Positions 1-12,853 of a stretch of 64,000 nucleotides of DNA are shown in pieces. The position numbers and the translations under genes were made by a program. Numbering within the stretch: position 1 is the stretch's first letter; each line of letters opens with the position of its first letter. The stretch comes from Hofstenia miamia (taxonomy: Eukaryota; Xenacoelomorpha; Acoela), in contig SCFE01000057.1 of assembly GCA_004352715.1 (NCBI GenBank), positions 887,215-951,214 of the forward strand, given 5' to 3'. Below the pieces are notes generated by a model. The model saw nothing but the letters and a program-made list of their open reading frames with translations. It was not told the DNA's origin and did no database searches.

Positions 1-1244
1 GAAATTCCACATTTTTACATTTTCAAGAACCTTAAGATATAATAAGAGCAAGCTTGTATATTCTGCTCAAATTCTTTAAAAAAAAATAAAAAATGAATTA
101 AATAACAAGAAATAACATGGCAAAATAAAAAATATTTTAGTGATTAAAACTGCTTTAGTGCGCCATTTAGAAACTGTAATTAATCACTTAGCCTTCATAT
201 CGAAAATGAAATAGCATATATTATTTTAACATATAAATTATATGATCAAAGAACATTTGGTAATTGGATACTTTGTATTTTGGAAGCTTTCCCTCGTGAA
301 ATCGAGACAAAATGCAATCAATAAAAGAAAAGAAGACATTATTTGAGTTTCCAAGGTTGAAGAAGCAACCGTTAATTAAGAAAATTGCGATTTAATACTA
401 ATGTGGTTTTAGCAAACATTGTCTTTTTCACAGTTATTACACCGAAAACACTGATTTCCATTTCCCAAAGAGATAGTTCATTTTCTGTTAAATTAAACAC
501 GTGGTTTAAGAAGTTAAGTTCAGAATAAAACAAAACGATGTTAGAATTTTTAAAACAAACTAAAAATAACATCACACTTCTAATTCATTAAATGAGGTTG
601 GGTTGTGCATTCATTCAATTCAACCATGATGCCAAAAAACCAGTAATAAAACATAAAATTACTTAAAGAAGTGTGAACTAATTCATAACGACAAGGCAGA
701 ATTACAATAACTGTTTCACTTAAATAAATCCCCTTATCAAGCATAAAGACCATATTCCTTTGATAAAGTTAGGTAAAGTGGGAACGCTTAATTCAATTGG
801 CGGGATACACCATGAGTTACATAATTTTAACAGAGCAAGGTTAAATTCAAATATTACATATGCTTCTGCTCTTAATCCCAATAATTTCAGAGTGGTTTTA
901 AATAATACTTTTCTAGCACTTGAAGAGTGAATTTGAAGCAAAAGATTATGAAAGATTAAGAGTCACATGGGATCAAAGTAGACATTGTTGTGATTAGGAT
1001 TGTATATTCTATTTTGCATTCCAAAACAAATCGTCGGTGAGCTGCATATAAGCAAAAACCCAGAATGGATTGCATCAAACTTTAAATGAATATTATCTAA
1101 GTATACACCACGTTTCAAGATTAGGTGGTATAGATTTTCCAAATCTCATTTCATTGATATTGATCCATAAATATAGTTATGACATCTGAAGCATCTTAAG
1201 ACATATAGATTAAAATATAACTTCGTGATCTCAGGCTTCTCTGT

Positions 1245-1545
1245 GGGACAATTTTTTCTGTCCCATCCCATGTGATTCCCATTATAATATTAATATGGAA
1301 TAAATTTCAACTAAAATTATTAAATTTATGAAAGTTGAGATTTAGTCTCTACTAAATAGGACTACATCCACAAAGAAGCATACAAATGATAAAATTTATT
1401 GACTTTATTAACTTTAACACTCAAAAGTATATTCTAACTATGACAATATCAGGTATCGACTACCATAGGAAATAAAAAATTGTGTTGTTCCCTCCCATCA
1501 AATGGGACATTTTCAATGGGATTCTCATGGGAATGTTATTCAACA
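1245..1545 (+). repeat. Dispersed repeat with GGGATGGGAC-type ends, copy 1
   Basis: It starts with GTCCCATCCCATGTGATTCC and ends near CCCTCCCATCAAATGGGAC. It shares an ordered series of segments with the inverted copy at 10698-10985: GATTCCCATTA, ATTATTAAATTTATGAAA, TTATTAACTTT and GTATCGACT. It is non-coding and about 300 bp, probably a diverged transposon family. Confidence 0.6.
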
Positions 1546-1872
1546 GTGTGTGATCTAAACAGTTTATACTAGTATTGAAAAAAATTATGAGATTCATTGA
1601 AAAAAATTTGCACTACGTGTAGAGCATATACATACTTAATATATTTTTTTTTTCATTGGGATATTATTTGAGTGTAGATTTGGGTTTCATAAGGACAGTG
1701 AGTTGAACTAGATTCGTCGCGCGTTGATCTATATTTCTGTAAAGATATAATTTCAAATATTTACTTTTTCAGTTATAATATATAACATTTTGCAAAAAAA
1801 TAGATAATTGAAAACAAATATAGTAAAATGTATTTTAAAGGTCCATTTATTGCAATATTTTGAATTTGGGGG

Positions 1873-2087
1873 GGGGGCTTCGTCATGTTAACGATTGCTC
1901 AANNNNNNNNNNNNNNNNNNNNNNNNNNNNNNNNNNNNNNNNNNNNNNNNNNNNNNNNNNNNNNNNNNNNNNNNNNNNNNNNNNNNNNNNNNNNNNNNNN
2001 NNNNNNNNNNNNNNNNNNNNNNNNNNNNNNNNNNNNNNNNNNNNNNNNNNNNNNNNNGGGGGCTTCGTCATGTTAACGATTGCTCAA
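1873..2087. other. Gap with identical flanks
   Basis: GGGGGCTTCGTCATGTTAAC and the following bases to GCTCAA stand on both sides of the N run 1903-2057. The contigs probably overlap at a poly-G tract, and the gap may not be real. Confidence 0.8.
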
Positions 2088-3323
2088 CTTGTTCACAAAT
2101 GAAAGGTGTCCCACATCTCAAAATCCTGCTGCGCTCTTGTATTCATGAATTTGATTAAAAAAATTTACTTTAAGCAAAAGTACAAGATTAATGAGGACAG
2201 GGACGAAAAAAACATAATATAAGAAATCCAGTCAGTGGAAATGTCGCAAGCTCTCATAACTCTACTCTTAAAAAATCAGGTGAGTCGAAGGAAAATAACG
2301 TGCCGCTTTTCAGAAGCATATTGCTTGCAAAATTCGATCTAGAAAACGGAATATTGACCACAGTAACCAGACTTAAAACTAAATCATCGTTATATAAAAT
2401 GAGAGCAATTTCGATAATGACCATTTATCGCTCATAGGAAGAAAGGTGCTGCGCGTTTACAAACAAAAAGTGGCGCCGTGATAATTTAACGGAAGTCTTC
2501 TGTGGATTTCAAAGGTGAGCCGACAAATGACAAAGTAATTAGGAAATGTCATGCGGTGTTAATGGAAATGCCGAAGGAGCCAATAGAAAATGGAATTCTA
2601 GCAGCTCGATAAAACTATCTCGTCTAATTTACTTGTTTCATAATCATGCTTATGTAAAATAATAGGTCAGCAAAAGTACATGTAGATCTCAGTTATGACG
2701 ATCAGAAAATTCAGATTTTTTCAAAAAAGTTTATCAAAATCCAATATGACTGCCCAATAGCCGTAAAACTTACATGAATAAATCAACAAGAAAAACACGA
2801 AAGATTTACAAGTGTTTGATAACTCAATTATTACAGTCATTCCGAATTTAATCAAAATTGCATTCCTAGTGGTCGATCAGGCATAATTATTGTATTTTAG
2901 CCTAAAAATCTTAAAATTAAATTTGTTAGGTTCGTGCGCACAATGGCCCTTACTTTAAAAATCGAATCGTTTTTAATTAGCTTAGTCAATCACTGGGGGT
3001 AAAAACCAAAATAATTTAATAAGACAACGTGTGTCTAAAAAGCAAAACAATAGACCGATAGCATAAAATACACTGAATTTCAAGTACGTACTTCGAAATA
3101 ATTAGCAATAAGATCATTTTCGGCATAAAGCATGAAAAAAGGTACAAACAGAGCATTGACACATTTACTCACCGTGTCGTAATGAATGTTTTTTGAAAAT
3201 AAATACTAATTAATGAAAAATGATTCTTTATTGACATTATATTCCCCAAACGTCTACTTCCATCACATCGGTACGACGTAACTCCAGCATTACGGCAAAT
3301 GCAGAATGCTATTATACACGCAC

Positions 3324-3327
<4 letters not shown>

Positions 3328-3357
<30 letters not shown>

Positions 3358-3575
3358 NNNNNNNNNNNNNNNNNNNNNNNNNNNNNNNNNNNNNNNNNNN
3401 NNNNNNNNNNNNNNNNNNNNNNNNNNNNNNNNNNNNNNNNNNNNNNNNNNNNNNNNNNNNNNNNNNNNNNNNNNNNNNNNNNNNNNNNNNNNNNNNNNNN
3501 NNNNNNNNNNNNNNNNNNNNNNNNNNNNNNNNNNNNNNNNNNNNNNNNNNNNNNNNNNNNNNTATATATATATAC
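3328..3575. repeat. (TA)n tract spanning an assembly gap
   Basis: Pure TA repeat on both sides of the gap 3358-3562, so the gap is probably an unresolved microsatellite. Confidence 0.9.
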
Positions 3576-3943
3576 GCCAAGTACATGTGTTCAAGCGTGC
3601 CTGACACGCCTTGACAAAATCAAAGTATATTTTTTCTTGCTACTATATCAGTTCATATGAATTGATTACGTTTGTGTTATTGATGGCAACCTAAAAGCTT
3701 GCTTGCAATGAAATACAATGCAATATTACCATGCAATCAGGAGTGTACTCGAGCAAGTGCTCAAGGGAGGCTTAGCCCAACTTGTTAAATTTGACTGGGG
3801 ACCCAGCCCCCTTGTTAAGGTTATGTTATGGTTTGTGGTGTTGTATTTTAATTGTTTAATAACAAAATTTGGTCAAAATATAACATAAAAATATCAGTTC
3901 TCAAATATGGAGCCTCCCTTGTTAATTATTTAGGAGTCGAGCC

Positions 3944-3947
<4 letters not shown>

Positions 3948-3989
<42 letters not shown>
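3948..3989. repeat. (TA)n microsatellite
   Basis: Uninterrupted alternating TA, about 42 bp. Confidence 0.95.
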
Positions 3990-3994
<5 letters not shown>

Positions 3995-6900
3995 ACTAAA
4001 TAAGCATTAAAAAATTTTTGCAAATACATATTTCCAAAACTTCAATATATGAGGCTCAGCCTCAGGCCAAAATATATGCTAAAATGATAATTCATACAAA
4101 ACTTTTGAGAAATTACTTTGTAATTAATGTAATGCGATATTTGTGCTCATTTTCTGACGAATTTATTCAAATTTCTTACAAACCTTTCACATAAACGGTA
4201 ATGAAAAACGCAAAGACAAATTGGTCGCCCCAATTCATCACTCTATTTATACTATACATGTATAGTATATGAGGGGTGAGTTTACTAACTTAACAGTCAA
4301 CTAAATACCCAAAGTTCAGAAAAGGTCCCAGCTACATTGAGTGGCGGGTCCGATACTGTGTCCTCTACGTGGCCTTACAAAAAATGATGTACCCCATGGT
4401 TCAATCAATAAAATCAAGGAAATTACACTAACATATTAGATTTATCCGGTATTCTGAACTAGATTTCATTGTTCAATTAAAAAGTCAAAGCAAGAACAAT
4501 GTATATGTCATAATTCTTTCGGTGATAAATGGAGGAGGGGCAATTCGAAAAGAGAATAATTGAGACTACGCACCCCTGAAAAGTACTATTTTTTAACAAA
4601 AACTAAAATTTATAGGAAATATGTATTTTGAATGTACTGCACTTTTCTCATAGGAAGGTATTTAAAAAAAATTATATGCAAATAAGAATTGTTAAAATCA
4701 TAAATCCTCCCTCCCTATAGATGCACATTGTACAAGGTATCCACAACAAAATTCAAGTATTCTTTAAATATGAACTAACATATATATTCATAAGCTGTGA
4801 ACGAAATAATCACACGTTGAAATGTGAAAGGCTAAACAAATAATTGAAACAGTTGGGTCTCTTTTTCATTCAAAAGCCAATTTTCTAAGAAGATTACCAA
4901 CTTTGATAAGATAGCGTTAAACTTATAGTAGAATGCATTAATGCGCAAACTAAACAACTCTTAGAAACCTTAGAAGCAATTTGACACTCTACTGAGGATC
5001 TAAACACACAAATGCGAACTTGTTGTAAATATACAAATATTAGTATTGCAACAAAGAACCATTCATTAAAATATAAAGAAACAGTGAGCTAAATGTTGTG
5101 AAATTCATTTTTAAACATATTTCTTTAAAAAGTTTTGAAAAAAATACTTTTAGCTATCATTATACTTCGGGATAATTGATTGATAATTGAATTATTGAAG
5201 TGATGATTGATCTTATAATTTGATTGTTGAACAGCCGTAAACACTATGATACAAACATTAAAAAAAGAAAATTACTTTTATAAATTAATTAACTTTAATA
5301 TTCATACTTAGCTCTGTTAAAAAATGTTTTAAGAGTAAAATGCTCTTAAATCAATATTAAAACCCCACAATGTAGGCGTTTAATGAAATAGCAAACTGTC
5401 AAATATCAATAGCTTTGTGGCATATATAAAATGTCTAAATTGGTTAGTCAACATTTTTGTTGATGCTGAACTTGATGATGCTAAATTAAAATACTTTCTT
5501 AATTCATTTAGTTAACCTTAAGCTGTCGTAAGATTTTTGAGGGTTTTATGAAATCGCTTATGACTCACAAACTAATAAAAATGTTTTAAATTAGAAAGCA
5601 CCTTTCATTTTCGTTTGACACTGGGCCCGATCGAAGGCGAACGACCAGCCTCAGTGGGTTTGCACCCTCTATCTATATAAAAAGAAACACTTAAGATTAG
5701 CTGTTGCTCCCATGACCTTTCGAACATTTGCGATGAAGAGAATTTAAAAATTTTTTTAAAATTCTCAATGAAAAATAGTGATTCTTTTCAAGCACTTCTG
5801 CGACAGCGATATACTATTTACAAATTTTCCAAATTAGATCGGAGCACTTTCACGAATGGATGTGGCCACATATCAGGATTTCCAATTTCAAAAAAGGCTT
5901 AGAGAAAATTGTTAGTCTTATTAAAAGGAAATAGACAGTTTAAGATCAAATGTCTAACTTGCAGATTTGAAATTCATTGGGAAGTAAAAATATAAAAATA
6001 TTATTAAAACATGATAGTAAACGAAATAATAAGTAATTCTTCTTAACATCACAAAAATTCAAAAACAATTTCAAAAAAACCGAACTACAATCAACAGTGA
6101 ATAAATTGCTGCAAATAAGATTTGCCCAACGGAAATAAAAAGACTGCTATTCAGCTTCAATTGATAATTTTCAAATTTCAGGCTTTGTTATATTTATGTT
6201 TCAGTGCATTTCTTAGGTCTAGCTGCTTGGCATTTCAAAGAATATTTAATAGAATTTCATAATTTGTCAAAATTTCTTTCCAAATTCGCACATCATTTTT
6301 AAGAAGACTATGAATACTTAATGAATCCCGAATTCACGGAAGTATACTGGCTGTAGCTTAGAATTCAAGACAATCTTTAAATATTTAGATTTTTAATTTC
6401 AGTTCCAGTGAGCAGTTTGGAAGTTACACTAAGGATTAGAAATAACTAATTAAATTTATACCTTATTGAAATTTTTCTTTAGTCGAAGCTTTGTATAAAA
6501 ATAGATTGCTAAATGTCCAGATAGTATAATATTAAATATCAAAAAATCGATTTCGCAATGTCCGACTTTCTTCACACGAACAGAAAAGTTTGAAATTGAA
6601 AAATTATAATACCCAAAAATTTCAAAAGCAATGATTTGGAGAAATAAAAAGTATTTTGAAAAGCACCCATGTTTACAAATAATGCATGATTACATGTAAA
6701 TATGAACACACAAAATATTCTTGTGTTATACAATTCTTGATTGTCATGCCAGTTATTTTGCTTGGAAATAATTAAGTTAACATAAATTTAGATTACTTAT
6801 AATGATGAAAACAAAAGGAGAGTGATTTTCCCATTTTAAACTTTCTAATAAGAACTTTAAACTGTCTTAATTCTTTTAAAATGTCAACAGAACTCTCTGA

Positions 6901-9900
6901 AATTAATGCCAATGTAAGTTGCCTGAAATTTCTGACACTGGTAACCTGAATATTTTATGAATTACTTTACTAATGGGAAATGTCACTATTGAATTAAAAG
7001 TAGCGGGAACCGCCTCTGAGTGAGAAATACATTGACTTGCCCTGCTATTATAATTTTCAGTTGTCACTGTGCGACACTAATCCCAATCGCATATTACAAA
7101 AGGTGACATGCAATGCAAATGAATTTCTTAGACACTTGGTCTAATTACAATTGTCTCATGACGGAATTAAGTCGAATGACTAAAAATCGGTAAACACCAA
7201 TCAAATTATGACATTAGTACACTTGAGTCAAGAGAAAAAATATTAGTTACTGTGACTAATGTAATTTAGCCGAAGCCGTATTATTAAACATTGTTAAAGT
7301 GTCAATTTAAATGAAATGAGTATACATCTGCTTTGTTAAAATTGTAATTTCATTCTGATATATGTCAAAGACAACAATCTACACTAATAAACTCTAAAAA
7401 TGATAAAAAAATTCAAAACATGAATAACAGTTGCTTGATTAAAAAGGCATCATTGCAAAATTGCAAGAATGCATAAAATTTTTCACTGTAGAGCAGCAAA
7501 AAAATTCTTTCGCATTTTCAAAACGTTGAAAACGTACCAAAATAGAAAATCCAATTTATAAAAATGTAAACATTATCCTAATAATTCAAAACATCCAATT
7601 TCATTCACTACACTTAAGAGTCGGTTGAAAGGAATTATATAAATTAGTGAATCGTGTAGACACGCTATAATTAATCGAAAACAAATAGCGTAAATAGTAA
7701 AGCCAATAACTAACTTCCAGAATTTTTTCGAACGCAGAATATTTAGGCCGCAGCGAGGACACTGAAGCCGCAAGTCGCATAACGGAACGCACTAATTATT
7801 CAGGACATTTTCTAAATCAAAATAGCAAAAAATGTGTTGAACTGCTTGCGTTTGCAACTATTGCCAATAATTTAAATATTACCTAAATTGAATTTGCAAA
7901 ATTCTAAATATAAAAGTTTTATAGTTTGTATTATAGTTCAAAATAATATCTTTGTACATCAATTCAATGAAATTATTACAGTAAAATTCCACCAATTAAA
8001 GAAAAATGTCCACGATAAAATTGTGTTTAACAACATATACTATTAAACAAATTTTTGCTAATAAAAATTAGAGCCCTTACAAGCCTAATCACTTCACGGC
8101 GCAAACTGCTATAATATTGATCATTCTTAGAAAAATATACAACTACGGTTCGAAAAATTGAAAATGCATGACTCGATTCATAAATTTGTTTGATGTCAAG
8201 TTCGAAATGCTTCAACTTTGATGCATCTAAACTCAATATTATAATCTAATCACACAATTTATGCAAATGTCATTAAAGTGAGTAGACAAATAGATGGAGA
8301 AGAGTTAAAAAAGAAATGGGTAAGAGAACTCGAGAAGTACAGCGGGTGAACCTTCCAGTTGCAATACACTGTTGGTAAAACTCCGTGGGGAGATGATAAT
8401 TCACAGATGGACACTTGTTTCAAGCACCCTTCACTACTGATTAGAATTCAGTTAAATATATATTCGCTGAGAGAGAACAATGTGTGCCGAGAGGAGACAA
8501 ACATAATTCTGGAAGTGTTTTACCCAGCATTTACGATAAAATCGTTTACTTTAAATGTTCATTTCCAGTGACAAGCAAATCTTTTCATTGTCGATAATAT
8601 AACTGAGCATTTGTAATATTTTAATGTTGATGAAGCCCAAAATAATTTTAACCTATATAAGACCCGAATTTGGCAAAATTATTATGATGGTTAAGGCGCC
8701 TTCCTATACAATTTTGAACCGGGAGGTTCTATTTTTTTCAAAAAAATTAGAGCTATTTAAGATGCCTTTTATTCAATGGAGTAGAATTTTTTTGAAAAAA
8801 TATTTTTATCCAAAAAAAATTATTACTTATCACAAAATTGAATTAAAAGAACCCAAATTTTTTATATTGTTTAGATAGTTTTTGTAAGGGGGAAGCAACC
8901 ATCTGCCTTCCTCATCTAAAGCAACGCGTGTGGTTAAATCTTGTCGACCTATTGTGATAAGAAATAAACTGTTATATTTGAAATATTTGCAATAAACAAC
9001 TACAATTGCTCTTCAATGTAAAATCAAACATTGCAATTAATGTAAACTAAACTTTTATCTACTACTATAATTTTGAGCAGAAATGTTGAAATCACAAAAA
9101 ATTATTCAAAAACTAAACCGGCCAAATTACAACAATTTGCTAGCAAACCCAACTTTACAAGATGAGTGGTAAATGGATTGGGTTGGCTGGAACGATGCGT
9201 GCTTAGGCCAAAAATGTAGTTGCCAGGTCGACAAAACAGACCGAATATGGATCAAACAAATGTATATAATTTGAATCTCCGATAAAAATGAAAATGAAAT
9301 GAACTGAATAAAAATTTGAAATTATTTTTTGAGCAATTTTTGCATTTTCAAATTACCATTTATTAACTATTTTTTTATATAGGTAGGCATTTTCAAAACA
9401 TCATGAAGTGAAGTTATCATCTATCTAGTGACGAACGAGATTTGTAAAAGCCAACATCCACATTCATATATTTCATTCTTAACATTTATTAAGATACATG
9501 ATTATATTTACGGGCAGAAATGGGCGAAATTTTTTACTCGAAAAGGTAGGGCTAGGCCAGTTATGGGCCAAACGAGGGGCGCACCGGGTACGGGTCGGAT
9601 AACACCGACCCATTTACAACTCTATTTACAAGTACACTTACAACTCAATGCTAAACAATAAAATAAAAATGCAAAGGCTTTGCTAATAATTGTTTATTTG
9701 CAATAAATAATTGAAAATTTGGAATTGAAAAACATATTCCACATTTTTTTAAAAAAATGGCTTTTCAATATGTTTGAGAGCACTACGAGAAATGAGAAAA
9801 AAATGAGTTTGAAATCTTGCAATGCAAGCCTATGATAATGCTACAATGTCTAAGAGTGACGTTACGTAATACCTGATGATATAATGTGTTACCATAGAAA

Positions 9901-10697
9901 TATTTTAATGACTTCTTTGATAGTACGCAAAATAATATTTCTAAAAATATCTTACTCCATTTTTAAATTTACAATTTTTTTGGTATCAAAAAGGAATTTT
10001 TCATGAGCAAATTCATGTTTTTCAAATAGAACTAACGAAATAACTAATGAAAAGCTATAAAAAATAGAAAAAAAATTGAAAAAATAGTGTCTAAGTACAT
10101 TTTGTAAAAATTTAAAAAACTAAGAGTGATATTCAATATATTTAGAGAAAAATTACTAAAGATAACTATGAGCTGGTTATTAAAATAATTCAATTAGTTG
10201 TCCTGAAGTAAAGTCGCTTCAAATATGAAACTAAGATGCCTTTATCAAAAAAATAACACAAATGGTGCATATAACACTTAAAACGAATTCAATTTTGAAA
10301 ATTGAAATGGCAACGAGCGTCTAGACGTGGTTTTAATAAAAACAAGAGCTTGAGGTATTCTAAAACTCATTTTTGATAATGATAAAAATAATTGCAAAGG
10401 AATAAGCAGACTGTGTGTCTTTGTACAGCAACTAAATGATTACATAAATTGAAAAAAGAGGCGAAATTTGAATAAGAATGAGTAGAGCTGAATTCATGGC
10501 AGAATGGGAAGCTCTCTTCTAACAACCATCTCACATTACATACAATTAGTAATTATTTGTATAAAATGTACAAGATCAGTAATTTAGAAAATTACGTTAG
10601 AAATTTTTTATATTGATAAACGAATATGTCGAATGAAATTAAGTATCCAAATATATGAAATACAAATAGTGTTCCTGCATCTTCAGTGTTGTCAATA

Positions 10698-10985
10698 CGA
10701 AACACCCCATGGGATGGGATGGGATGGGACAGCACACATTTGTATTTATCATGGCAGTCGATACTTAATTATGTAAAATAAATTTAGACTGAAAGTTAAT
10801 AAATACAATACATTTGATCGTTTGGTATTTGTAGCCCTATATTGTAGAGATAAAACCTACATTTTCATAAATTTAATAATTCTATTTGAACTGTATTCCT
10901 GTAATGGGAATCTCAAGGGATGGGATGGGACACGCAACAAAATGCCATGGAATTGGTTGGGACAAAAAAATATGTTCCATGGAAA
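10698..10985 (-). repeat. Dispersed repeat with GGGATGGGAC-type ends, copy 2
   Basis: Inverted relative to copy 1. On the plus strand it begins CATGGGATGGGATGGGATGG, an expanded 5-bp tandem (GGGAT), and ends near AAGGGATGGGATGGGACACG. The core matches copy 1 in order but with many substitutions. The small open frames here come from the repeat. Confidence 0.6.
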
Positions 10986-12600
10986 AGCCTGTACATCTCA
11001 ATACGCAATATGTGTTAAAGATGCTTGAAATTCTATATTGTAAAATAATATACTGTAATCTCAATACATATAATTCAATGTCAACCAATTACGGGAATTA
11101 GTTAGTGGTGGGAAATCTATAAGAAATATTTAGGAGCAATTAAGAATCGAGGAGGGTTGATTGGCAGAAATACTAATGAGGGAATCAATTATTTATAAAT
11201 ACAGTAGTATTTTACTAAACATTTTTCTTTTTTAATTTTGCAAAACCCTCTAATAATAAAATTTAACTTTATCTTGATTTATTAGTTGTTACAGAATACA
11301 TTTTATGTGTCAAAATTAGTAACATTTTTATAGCAATGTTCTGACGTTTCAATTTAGCTAAGTATTTTCAGAACATTATTAAAAAAGCATTATCCTAACA
11401 AATTAAGAGAGCAATAAAAATAAGAGATAGCATATCCCAAAATAGCACATATTCGATGAAAATAATAATATTGGTAACGTAGACAAAATTTATTTATATC
11501 GTGTAAACCAAAAACAAATTTTATTATAAACATAAAATACCCAGGGCTAAATACTATTAAAATGCATATTTTTCATTTGATGCATGCATGAAATGGATTT
11601 CTGCGTTATTACTATATACAAGAAATCAATGGCGGATGAAACCAACAATGAATTAAATTCATTATAGTCAAAGATTAATTGAGTGTGCGAAGGATTTAAG
11701 ATTTACCATCACATAAAATTTAAAACCTAATCTACTCTTTCGTGGAATGTTTTGAATAGAGCAAAATAACCTATATATTAACGTAAATTCATTAATTATT
11801 TAAAATTCTGGCATAATATTTTCTCTAAACTCTAGCCTGACAGTGTCATGTAGTAAAGGAAAATTAAATAGACCCAATGACGCTGTTTTCTTAAATTCTT
11901 TGTATCAATTGTGAATTCATACTAATGTAGCATTCATCCAAAAACAATATGATACTGAGCAACCTATTCTTCCGAATTAAAAAATGCTATTGAAGTAGTT
12001 TTAATGCTTACTTCGAAACCATTATAATTAATTTGACTTTTTAGAGAAAAATGGAGAGCAAAGCCTTCCCTTTGGAATTTAAGTATCAAAATATCAAGAC
12101 CTATGTCTGGGATGGCTATTGGTACTAGTAAAAATAACTTTTGATAACATCATTTTCCAGACCCAATATCAATAAACCAATTAAATATCAGTCTTATTTT
12201 CATTTTGAAATTTTAATTATATTTGTGTGTATGCTGTATATGGAGAATATATATATATATATATATAATATAAATTTAATATATAAAAACAAGGCCGTGT
12301 ATGTAATATGGTATAACCTAATTTTTTTGTTTTTTATGTTAGTAATTGTGATGCACAAAGTTGCCATTAATTTGCACTAGTAGAAATTTTTGAAATTGAG
12401 CTAAAGTTTATTTGCTTTGAAACTACATTTGTTCCAAAAATTGTGTAAAAGGTTTTCTTAGGGAAAGTCGTGCTAGAATAACGACCAAACCATGAAGCAG
12501 ATGATGGGCACTAAACAGTTTGGAGGCCTTCCAGCACTAAATTTACTGCAAAATAATACTCATACATACTCTTATAACATGCTTTTGATAGAAAATCTAC

Positions 12601-12853
12601 CTGTAGTGTTCAGATACGTTTGTAGGCGAAACTTTTCCAAAGACGGTACCTACAGAAGTATTGACTGGCAATACGAAGGTCAGACAAGTAGCTAGAATTG
12701 GTTGCTTTGAAAACAAACGCGTTATTCTCACGGTTGTTTTCGCTTCATTTTTGCCATCTGAAGCTACGACTTCAAATAAATAACTCTGCTGCAACCTGTC
12801 TGTTGAAGACAGTAAACCGGTTGAAGAAGCCAAAGAAAGGCCAGGTGGGGCAT
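12601..12853 (-). CDS. Cadherin exon 12 (last recognised)
   Basis: Acceptor ttgttag, entering in phase 1. The join to exon 11 gives DNITYNFKNDAPPGLSL across 6.6 kb. It carries STGLLSSTDRLQQSYLFEVV, ASDGKNEAKTTVRI and, after a linker without NDN, LPVNTSVGTVFGKVS. The end is set at ACAG|GTAGAT (phase 2). An alternative donor AAAC|GTATCT lies 16 bases upstream (exon end near 12617, phase 0). No following exon was recognised between 12600 and 1. Confidence 0.82.

Larger units (their letters stand above)
1..12600. other. Gene-poor AT-rich stretch downstream of the last recognised cadherin exon
   Basis: Apart from the two copies of the GGGATGGGAC-type repeat, the gaps and the TA tracts, nothing coding was recognised on either strand. 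Frames such as 941-720 and 7773-7573 have no family features. At 4248-4269 there is a 22-bp perfect palindrome with centre ACATGT. If the cadherin gene continues, this is intron. Confidence 0.5.

Noticed and set aside
720-941. 73-residue minus-strand frame near the left edge
   Set aside because: No cadherin motif and no fitting splice sites.
3236-3310. Minus-strand CICRNAGVTSYRCDGSRRLG, slightly EGF- or laminin-G-like
   Set aside because: Too short, no splice sites fitting the cadherin phase, and it runs into a TA tract.
12380-12530. Minus-strand frame just after cadherin exon 12 with an AG acceptor (SAHHLLHGLVVILARLSLRK)
   Set aside because: No cadherin character, and phase with exon 12 could not be shown.
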